From Sulfitobacter sp. F26204 (GTDB taxonomy: Bacteria > Pseudomonadota > Alphaproteobacteria > Rhodobacterales > Rhodobacteraceae), in assembly GCF_026410305.1 (NCBI RefSeq), contig NZ_JAPMLQ010000005.1, positions 1 to 64,000 of the forward strand: DNA of 64,000 nt, written 5' to 3'. A model generated the notes under the pieces. The model worked only from the letters and a program-made list of their open reading frames with translations, searched no databases and was not told where the DNA came from. Both the position numbers and the translations under genes were made by a program. Of this stretch, positions 54,930 through 61,428 are shown piece after piece (position 1 is the first letter of the stretch; each line of letters begins with the position of its first letter).

Positions 54930-55278
54930 TTTCAATGGCTTTCTTTTCAGGTTCAGATCAAAATCGAATTCGGGCAAGGCGGCTTTACTCCCGCGGACCG
55001 TGTTATTCGGTATTGATGAAGATACGTGGCCCAAAGCCATCGAGTTTCAAGGAAAGCGCCAGCCAACTTCACTTTGCTCAAATGGGCGTGTGATCAAAAG
55101 CGGCAATTACCGTCAGCATGGGGCTTCTGATACATTTTTGGCGCTTTGATGCCCCTTGTGAACAGGGAATTTGGGTAAATGCTTTATATTCGCATGACAG
55201 GTTGCGAAACCGCACTATATCCTGATCCATACAAAAGCACTGCAACAAAGCCCAGTTATTAAAGGTCCCAACTGCCCC
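54930..55278. promoter_or_regulatory. Divergent region between DUF4198 and ECF sigma genes, with candidate ECF promoter
   Basis: A 349-bp gap. On the plus strand GAAAC (55206-55210), TGATCC (55223-55228) and AACAAA (55244-55249) match the element before the DUF4331 gene with identical spacing, 30 bp upstream of the sigma start. This suggests autoregulation. No matching copy was seen on the minus strand for the DUF4198 gene. The remaining sequence shows nothing recognisable. Confidence 0.55.
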
Positions 55279-55821
55279 ATGACCACCAGAGATGAAATCG
55301 AAGATCTGATTGCCAGGGTCAGTCTGGGCGACCGCAAGGCTTTTTCTGCTTTGTATGAGGCGACTTCGGCGAAACTCTTTGGCGTCTGTCTTCGTATCTT
55401 GAATAACCGTGCAGAAGCGGAGGAGACACTACAAGAAGCCTTTGTGAGGATTTGGCAGAAGTCGGGTAGCTATGCCGCAAACGGGTATAGCCCGATGACC
55501 TGGCTCATCACTTTGACGCGTAATCTCGCGATTGACAAACTGCGCACCAGAAAAGGACGCACTTTCGATATAGATGAAATGTACGACCTCAGCGATGACA
55601 AACCCGGGCCCGAAGCTCAGGCCATCGCAACATCGGAGCGTGCACAGATAGATGCCTGTATGGCCGAACTGGAGCAAGAAAAAGCAACCGCAGTGAAATC
55701 TGCTTACCTTGAAGGCTATAGCTATCAGGAACTGGCAACTCGGTACGATGTGCCGCTAAATACAATGCGAACCTGGCTGCGCCGCAGTCTGATAAAATTG
55801 AAAGAATGTCTGACTCGATGA
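55279..55821 (+). CDS. ECF-type RNA polymerase sigma factor
   Basis: A 180-residue sigma factor with region 2 (LYEATSAKLFGVCLRILNNRAEAEETLQEAFVRIWQ; about 25-60, including the core-binding and -10-recognition helices) and region 4 (YLEGYSYQELATRYDVPLNTMRTWLRRSLIKLK; about 142-174). Its stop overlaps the anti-sigma gene by 16 nt. The RskA-like partner places it near the SigK-type group. It probably recognises the three-block element found before itself and before the DUF4331 gene (inference). Confidence 0.9.
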   Translation: MTTRDEIEDLIARVSLGDRKAFSALYEATSAKLFGVCLRILNNRAEAEETLQEAFVRIWQKSGSYAANGYSPMTWLITLTRNLAIDKLRTRKGRTFDIDEMYDLSDDKPGPEAQAIATSERAQIDACMAELEQEKATAVKSAYLEGYSYQELATRYDVPLNTMRTWLRRSLIKLKECLTR

Positions 55822-56504
55822 CCCCGCAAGAAGATCATAGCAACGACGACGCCCTTGCGGGTGAATATGCGCTGCATCTTCTTGATGCGGAGGAACGCCA
55901 AGCCTTTGAAGACCGCATGGTGACGGACTCCCGCTTGCTAGAACGCGTGAGGGACTGGGACCACCATTTTGCTGCAATGGCGGAAAGTTTTACGCCTGTA
56001 GTGCCGTCTTCCGACATCAAGGTGCGTATCGACGACAGGTTATTCGGAACTGCAGGCGACAAACCCGGGTCAAGATGGCGCTGGTTCACCAGCTTCGGAC
56101 TGGGCGCGACTGTCGCATTGATTGCCATCATCGCCGTCCTGTCCTTTGTCAATCCGCCCCCTGCAGAACCTGCCTTCACAGCACAGGTTGCAGCCGAAGA
56201 TGCATCGCTGGTTGTTGTCGCAAATTATTTCCCGCAAACAGGTAGGTTGCAGATCGACCGACTGGTCGGAGCAGCGGCTGATGGCCGTGCACTCGAATTG
56301 TGGCTGATCGCCGAGGGTGCCTCTGCACCGGTATCACTTGGCCTGCTTTCAGCCGATGCCGTGACGGCACTGCAAGTCAATTCGAGTCTCGCGCCACAAA
56401 TTGCCGGTGCTACCTTGGCAATCAGTGACGAACCTTCCGGCGGATCCCCGACCGGCGCGCCAACGGGCGATGTCCTTGCCGTGGGTCAAGTCAGCGAAAT
56501 CTGA
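55806..56504 (+). CDS. Membrane anti-sigma factor (RskA-like)
   Basis: A 232-residue protein. The N-terminal cytoplasmic anti-sigma domain (LAGEYALHLLDAEERQAFEDRM; RVRDWDHHFAAMAE) precedes one membrane helix at about 98-118 and a periplasmic beta domain with VVANYFPQTGRLQIDRL and RALELWLIAEGASAPVSLGLL, as in pfam10099. It should hold the upstream sigma factor inactive until a periplasmic signal leads to its release. The overlap with the sigma gene supports coupled synthesis. Confidence 0.87.
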   Translation: MSDSMTPQEDHSNDDALAGEYALHLLDAEERQAFEDRMVTDSRLLERVRDWDHHFAAMAESFTPVVPSSDIKVRIDDRLFGTAGDKPGSRWRWFTSFGLGATVALIAIIAVLSFVNPPPAEPAFTAQVAAEDASLVVVANYFPQTGRLQIDRLVGAAADGRALELWLIAEGASAPVSLGLLSADAVTALQVNSSLAPQIAGATLAISDEPSGGSPTGAPTGDVLAVGQVSEI

Positions 56505-56932
56505 GGATCGGTTGAATGACCCTGTCATTTTGCTGTGAACCTGTGGTGATGCGCGGGCTGGTAACAGGCCTTTACCTGATTAAACGTCAAAGGAATTGAC
56601 CGCACCACGGGTTTCCCAAACCTCTCAACCAGCGTCCCTGCGGGTGCCTTTGGCATTTTGATCCTGTTTGCTTTCCTGCTGTGTGTAAGGGAACTGCAGT
56701 TTTCGCCTATTCCTGAGCCGCTATTAGGCAAGATTTAGACAAGACTTATCCGAAAATGCACCTGTTTCTAAGGGCATGTGAAACGGTCCTTGACTGAGAC
56801 GCTGGCACGGCTCAGGCGGTGCATCCGGACCCCCTCAATTGCGCGTATCCATTCCGGTACCTCAATGTGCGGGAATATGCCGACCCCTATTTTGAACCCT
56901 ATACCTCTCCTCAACAAAAGGGAGAGAAACAG
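56505..56932. other. Intergenic region upstream of luxI
   Basis: About 430 bp with no supported gene. AATGAC-CCT-GTCATT followed by TTTT at 56515-56531 is a weak hairpin that may end the sigma operon. CCTGT and ACAGG lie 19 nt apart near 56539-56567, too far for a normal lux box (CTGT-N10-ACAG). No clear lux box or promoter was found. A GGGAGAG ribosome site precedes the luxI ATG. Confidence 0.35.
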
Positions 56933-57607
56933 ATGTTCACAACGATCCAGCCACACCAGACAGCCCAGAATAGGGACCTGCTGATCAAGGCCATGAAGCT
57001 GCGCAAGCAGGTGTTTGCAGACCAGTTAAAATGGAATGTGCCGGTCCAGGACGACATGGAATATGACATCTATGACATGATGGGTGCGTCCTATGTTGTC
57101 TGGTGCTCTGAGGATCGTGAAACCATGTATGGCATGGTGCGTCTGATGGTCACGACCGGGCCGACATTGCTCCATGATGTGTTCCATGCCACCCACGATA
57201 GCAGCACCGATCTGATTGCGGATGATGTCTGGGAAGGCACCCGCATGTGCATCAACGAAACCGCGATCCAGCGTGATTTTGGTCTTGACGCGTCACAAGC
57301 CTTCAACCGCCTGTTTCTGGGTCTTGCCGAGGCTGCAAATGCTTTGGGCATTCGAAAGCTGGTCTCGAACTTTGAGGCCTGCATGAGCCGGATCTACCGT
57401 CGCGCCGGGCTTCGCTATGACCTGCATGGCAAGGCGGATGGCTATGGGGAAAAACCGGTTTTTTGTGCCTCCTTTGAGGTGACCCCCGCAGTGATTGCAC
57501 AGATGCAGCAAAAGATCGGTATCCCGTTCCCCCTGTTCCGCCAGCCCGAAGGTTTCCTGCGTGCCGTTGGCATCGATCAACCTCGGTCCCCGCGCCTTGC
57601 GGCCTGA
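56933..57607 (+). CDS. Acyl-homoserine-lactone synthase (LuxI family)
   Basis: A 224-residue LuxI-type autoinducer synthase. All usual conserved residues are at the expected positions: Arg24, Phe28, Trp34, Asp45, Asp48, Arg70, Phe84, Glu101 and Arg104 (KLRKQVFADQLKWNV; YGMVRLMVTTGPTLLHDVF; WEGTRMCI). It makes a signal from S-adenosylmethionine and an acyl-ACP or acyl-CoA. ATG 56933 follows GGGAGAG; a longer frame from 56819 is rejected. No luxR lies within the window. The gene is followed 22 nt later by a set of acyl-chain-building genes, which may supply a special acyl group (inference). Confidence 0.92.
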   Translation: MFTTIQPHQTAQNRDLLIKAMKLRKQVFADQLKWNVPVQDDMEYDIYDMMGASYVVWCSEDRETMYGMVRLMVTTGPTLLHDVFHATHDSSTDLIADDVWEGTRMCINETAIQRDFGLDASQAFNRLFLGLAEAANALGIRKLVSNFEACMSRIYRRAGLRYDLHGKADGYGEKPVFCASFEVTPAVIAQMQQKIGIPFPLFRQPEGFLRAVGIDQPRSPRLAA

Positions 57608-57629
57608 TTTCTGGAGTGAAGGAAAAACC

Positions 57630-58076
57630 ATGACCTTGACTGCCTCTTCCCCGCCCACTCTGGATCAACTGAACACGATGATCGGCGAACTGCGCCAGAC
57701 CTTGCCTTTTCTTTACGTCGATAAAGTCTGTGCAGTATCCGATGACCTTACCGAGATTCTGGGCGCTGTGACCTTTGCCCATCCGGAGCGTTACCTGCCG
57801 CCCTCTCGCAATCCTCTGTTGATCGAGGCACTTGCGCAATTGTCGAGTTTGTTGCTGCGCAACTTTACCAATTCACGCGCCGGAGGTGTCCTGGCTTCGG
57901 TCGAGGATGCCAGATGGTTGGGTACACTTGACCCCCATACACCCGCGGAACTCTCAGTTCGGATACACAAGATTTCATTTCCACTTTTTTCGCTGACCGG
58001 AACGGTGCGCCAAAACGGCGAGATCCTTTCAATTGTCGATTTTACCACCCGATCCAACGCCGGAGACCCCCAATGA
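57630..58076 (+). CDS. Hotdog-fold protein, FabZ-related with altered active-site motif
   Basis: A 148-residue hotdog-fold protein. The helix motif NPLLIEALAQLSSLLLRN retains the dehydratase Glu (Glu66). The canonical GHFPGxPxxPG is replaced by FAHPERYLPPSRN, with a single His51 15 residues before the Glu instead of 14. It may be a dehydratase with changed substrate or an inactive partner of the next gene's product. The ATG has an AAGGAAAAA site and ends in an ATGA overlap with that gene. Confidence 0.75.
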   Translation: MTLTASSPPTLDQLNTMIGELRQTLPFLYVDKVCAVSDDLTEILGAVTFAHPERYLPPSRNPLLIEALAQLSSLLLRNFTNSRAGGVLASVEDARWLGTLDPHTPAELSVRIHKISFPLFSLTGTVRQNGEILSIVDFTTRSNAGDPQ

Positions 58077-58513
58077 ATGCCCCCATTCTTTCGCTGCTGC
58101 GTCAGCGTCCGCCCTTCCTTTTTGTCAACTCATATGAGCCGCTACCGGACGGTGGGATTGAAACGATTTACCATGTGTCCGGTGCAGAGCCTTTTTTTGA
58201 AGGCCATTTCCCCGGAGAGCCGGTCTTTCCAGGGGTGCTCATCATCGAAGCAATGGCACAGGCAGCGCGGGTGGCATTGGCCCATCAGTTCGGCGAACGC
58301 AAAGCGGGTCTTATGGCCGGAGTCAGCAAAGCCCGATTTACCAAGCCGGTAATTCCGCCGCAGGACCTGCGGATTCGCGCGGTGTTGCTGGACACGGATC
58401 AGACACTGACCACCGGTTTTGCCAATGCGAAATGCACCGCGTTCATCGGTCGCCAACGTGCGGCGCGTGCTGATGTTCAACTCTCCATTCGTGAGGCCGC
58501 CACCGCGGCCTGA
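58073..58513 (+). CDS. 3-hydroxyacyl-ACP dehydratase, FabZ type
   Basis: A 146-residue hotdog dehydratase with an intact motif GHFPGEPVFPGVLIIEAMAQ: catalytic His45 and Glu59. The N-terminal RPPFLFVNSYE is also typical. It should dehydrate a 3-hydroxyacyl-ACP to the trans-2-enoyl form. The coupled upstream homologue suggests a heterodimer, as seen in aryl-polyene systems (analogy only). Confidence 0.87.
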   Translation: MNAPILSLLRQRPPFLFVNSYEPLPDGGIETIYHVSGAEPFFEGHFPGEPVFPGVLIIEAMAQAARVALAHQFGERKAGLMAGVSKARFTKPVIPPQDLRIRAVLLDTDQTLTTGFANAKCTAFIGRQRAARADVQLSIREAATAA

Positions 58514-58613
58514 CGAAGACCCCCGCCCACCCTTCAACCGCAACCTTTAACCCTTAAACCACCTGGGTCGTGCCGGCCCGAAATAAACTCAACCAACAGT
58601 TAGGACAAAATTC

Positions 58614-58901
58614 ATGACCAAATCTATTGCTGACATCCTGAAAGAAGACGTTCTGTATACCGGCCTTGAACTGGGCGATCTCGGGATCGATCTGGAAGAA
58701 ATCACCGACACTGTCACCATCATCGGAGATGACGGTCTGGCCTTGGACAGCGTCGATGCTCTGGAAATCGTTTCTCTGTTGAAGCGGCATTTCAACATTG
58801 ATGTCGAAGCCCCCAACAAAGAGTTCTTCGAAGATCACCTTGGCACCTTTGACCGACTTGTTTCCTTTGTCGAGCGTTCTGCCCAGAAGGTGGCCGCATA
58901 A
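58614..58901 (+). CDS. Acyl carrier protein
   Basis: A 95-residue acidic helical protein. GLALDSVDALEIVSLLKRHF contains the phosphopantetheine-attachment Ser46. A TTAGGA ribosome site lies about 10 nt before the ATG. It is longer than housekeeping AcpP, with an extra N-terminal segment, so it is a dedicated carrier. The stop overlaps the next gene by one base (TAATG). Confidence 0.88.
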   Translation: MTKSIADILKEDVLYTGLELGDLGIDLEEITDTVTIIGDDGLALDSVDALEIVSLLKRHFNIDVEAPNKEFFEDHLGTFDRLVSFVERSAQKVAA

Positions 58902-59977
58902 TGATACGCCCCGTACCAGAGACCGCATTGATCACCGGTACGGGCCGGTATCTTCCGGGGGAGCCGGTCGGATCTGACCAGCTTTCCCAGGCGATGCCGA
59001 CCCTACCCATTGACATGTTTCACCAGTACTTTGGTGTGGATACCCGCCATTATGTACTGGACCCCGCAACAGGGGCACGCCGCAAGGTCACTGCAGAAAA
59101 TGGTGATGAGGTCGAACTCACCACCACAGAAATGGGCGCGCTGGCCGCTTTGGTTGCGCTGAAATCTGCCGGCCTCGTGGCGCAGGATGTGGACGCGATT
59201 ATCACCAATTCCACCACACCCGATGGGATGTTGCCGCCCTTTGCGCTGCAACTGCAACGACGTCTGAACATTGAAAATGCACAGTTACTCGATGTACGCG
59301 GCGGATGTTCAGCCTCCATTCAGGCACTGAATGTGGCGCAGATGTTGGTGGCAACTGGCAAGGCACGAAATGTGCTGATCGTCAGTTCGGAATGCACGAG
59401 CCAATATTATCTCAAGAAGCTGCGCGAAATGGAGGAGCCGCGTTTTAACGATGTTGTAAACGGATTGCTTTTTGCAGATGGCGCGAGTGCCGTCGTGGTC
59501 GAGGCGTCTTCGGTTGCGAAAGAGCGCGACAAGGACGGATTTATCATTGGATATTCCGGCACGCAGTCCTGCTTTGCCGATCACAAGGCAGGCTTTTCGC
59601 TCCACACCAAATCAGATGGCCGGATCGAGACCCGTCATAACCACAAAGCCATCAGCGCCACGCTGCCCATGGTTGTCGCCCGTGGCTATGAAGAACTGTC
59701 AAAGCACACAGGCCGCGGCCCGGGTGAATTTGATGTCACGATCATACCGCAGGTCAACAAGTCAATGGTGGATCTAGTTTCCGATGCGGGCAGTTCTCCC
59801 GAGGAATTGGGCTTTTGCTATTACGGCAATGAAACTGGCAACATTCCTGCAGCAGCCATGTTCATGGCCCTGGATTTCGCGCGCGAGCGCGGGCGTATCA
59901 AACCCGGCGACAAAATCGGGATTCTCTCCATTGAAACAACCTCTTGGAACTATGCGGTTGCTGAGCTGGCTGCCTGA
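58901..59977 (+). CDS. 3-oxoacyl-ACP synthase III-like protein with atypical catalytic set
   Basis: A 358-residue thiolase-fold protein of the KAS III (FabH) group. The nucleophile Cys136 is in DVRGGCSASIQAL, and an Asn lies in YGNETGNIPAAAM. In the place of the usual PHQAN stretch it reads IIPQVNKSM, so the catalytic His appears to be missing. Such enzymes often act as starter loaders or acyltransferases. It may prime the ACP with an unusual starter or release the chain (inference). Confidence 0.82.
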   Translation: MIRPVPETALITGTGRYLPGEPVGSDQLSQAMPTLPIDMFHQYFGVDTRHYVLDPATGARRKVTAENGDEVELTTTEMGALAALVALKSAGLVAQDVDAIITNSTTPDGMLPPFALQLQRRLNIENAQLLDVRGGCSASIQALNVAQMLVATGKARNVLIVSSECTSQYYLKKLREMEEPRFNDVVNGLLFADGASAVVVEASSVAKERDKDGFIIGYSGTQSCFADHKAGFSLHTKSDGRIETRHNHKAISATLPMVVARGYEELSKHTGRGPGEFDVTIIPQVNKSMVDLVSDAGSSPEELGFCYYGNETGNIPAAAMFMALDFARERGRIKPGDKIGILSIETTSWNYAVAELAA

Positions 59978-60003
59978 TCCTCAATCTAAAAGGACCCTTA
60001 TCC

Positions 60004-60666
60004 ATGTCTGTTAAAACTGTAATTGTCATTGGGGAGACCGGCACGCTGAAAGCCTGCCAGATCGCCAGTCTAAAAGCCCAGGGCCACAAGGTCATTGAAT
60101 TCGACGCCGATGTCAAAGCGGTTGACCTGAACGCCTGTCGTGATCTGATCGAAGGTGAGCTGCGGGTCATTTTCACCCCCTATATGCATGACGAAATGGC
60201 ATTGCTGGACGCCGACACATCCGCCCTGATCGCAATGGTCGGAAAAAAGACCAAGGCGTTCCTGACACAGGCCCAGGCCGCTTTGCAATTGTTGATGGGT
60301 CGTGGCGGCGGCCAGTTCTGGGTTGCCGACTTTGATGACAGCTTTGCCTATCATCTGGAAACCCCCTGTGCGCCAATCTGTGCGCAGGCCCGGGCCGGGG
60401 CAGTACGATCGCTTGCCAAAGAGTACTCTCGGATGAAAATTTCGGTCAATTCGATGTTGGTACAACCGGTTTCCGACCCCAGCACGGCTTCGATGTTTCG
60501 TAAAGCCTCGGCCGAATTGAAGTCATATGCCATGCGCTACAAGCCCAATGACGCAGGCGCTGTGGCCGATATGCTGACCGATTTTGTCGGCACTGGGAAA
60601 CTGCAGTTTTCAGGAAACATCATCGGAACCGGCACGGGTATCGTGCAGGGCCACCTCACTTCATAA
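60004..60666 (+). CDS. Degenerate short-chain dehydrogenase-like protein
   Basis: A 220-residue protein with SDR traces: an N-terminal beta-alpha unit (TVIVIGETGTLKACQI, glycine pattern degraded) and ARAGAVRSLAKEYSRMKISVNSMLVQPVSDP, the helix after the active site. The YxxxK motif expected near 125-129 reads ICAQA, so Tyr and Lys are absent. It is probably not a reductase. It could be a scaffold or a regulatory partner of the FabG-like enzyme encoded next to it (inference). Confidence 0.7.
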   Translation: MSVKTVIVIGETGTLKACQIASLKAQGHKVIEFDADVKAVDLNACRDLIEGELRVIFTPYMHDEMALLDADTSALIAMVGKKTKAFLTQAQAALQLLMGRGGGQFWVADFDDSFAYHLETPCAPICAQARAGAVRSLAKEYSRMKISVNSMLVQPVSDPSTASMFRKASAELKSYAMRYKPNDAGAVADMLTDFVGTGKLQFSGNIIGTGTGIVQGHLTS

Positions 60667-60678
60667 GGGAGAAAACGA

Positions 60679-61428
60679 ATGTCTGAGGCATTTCTAAAGG
60701 ACCGCGTCTGCATTGTGACAGGCGGCACCCGTGGCATTGGGCGCGCAATTGCCGAATATCTGGCCCGAAACGGTGCGAAACTTGCTGTGACCTATCGTGG
60801 CGACGAAACCGCTGCGCAAGCAACCCGCACAGCCTTGGCCGAAACAGGAGCCGAAGCGCTGGTTCTGCAATCTGACCTGACCAGTTCCGAAGGCGCGAAA
60901 ACACTATTGGGTGTTGTTCAGGATCGCTTTGGTCGGTTGGACGCCTTGATCAACAACGCAGGCCGGACCTTTGATGGGGCTTTTGCCGCGCTGGAACTGG
61001 CGGATTACGAACCTGTTGTCGATACCAATCTGTTGGGCACAATACGTCTGGCACTAGCGGCGGTGCCGATGCTGCGCAAGACACGCGGCAATATTGTGAA
61101 CCTTTCCTCGCTCGCAGCTGTATCCGGCAAAGAGGGTCAGGTTGTCTATTCCACCACCAAGGGCGGAATCAACGGCATGACCCGCATGTTGGCGCGGCAT
61201 CTGGGCACGGATGGCATACGCGTCAATTCAATCGCGCCGGGCTTCATTCGCACTGACATGGTCAATGAGCTTCCGGAAAGCGCCTATTCCCACATTCTCG
61301 ACAGCACTGCCCTGCGCGACATGGGCAATCCCGAGGATGTGGCCAAGACTGCTGCCTTTCTGGCGTCAGAGATGTCGAGCTACGTGAATGGTTCGGTGAT
61401 CCGTATCGATGGGGGATTCCACAGATGA
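60679..61428 (+). CDS. 3-oxoacyl-ACP reductase, FabG type
   Basis: A 249-residue SDR with an intact TGGTRGIG motif (14-21), NNAG (92-95) and the Ser143/144, Tyr157, Lys161 catalytic set (YSTTK). The C-terminal SSYVNGSVIRIDGG is FabG-like. It would reduce the 3-keto group on the ACP-bound chain. A GGGAGAAAA ribosome site lies 12 nt after the degenerate SDR gene; the stop overlaps the ketosynthase gene by ATGA. Confidence 0.88.
   Translation: MSEAFLKDRVCIVTGGTRGIGRAIAEYLARNGAKLAVTYRGDETAAQATRTALAETGAEALVLQSDLTSSEGAKTLLGVVQDRFGRLDALINNAGRTFDGAFAALELADYEPVVDTNLLGTIRLALAAVPMLRKTRGNIVNLSSLAAVSGKEGQVVYSTTKGGINGMTRMLARHLGTDGIRVNSIAPGFIRTDMVNELPESAYSHILDSTALRDMGNPEDVAKTAAFLASEMSSYVNGSVIRIDGGFHR

Noticed and set aside
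56539-56567. CCTGT...ACAGG as a lux box upstream of luxI
   Set aside because: The half-sites are 19 nt apart rather than about 10, and no luxR is nearby.
56768-56956. Small minus-strand open frame overlapping the luxI start
   Set aside because: It is antisense to luxI, with no ribosome site or recognisable feature.
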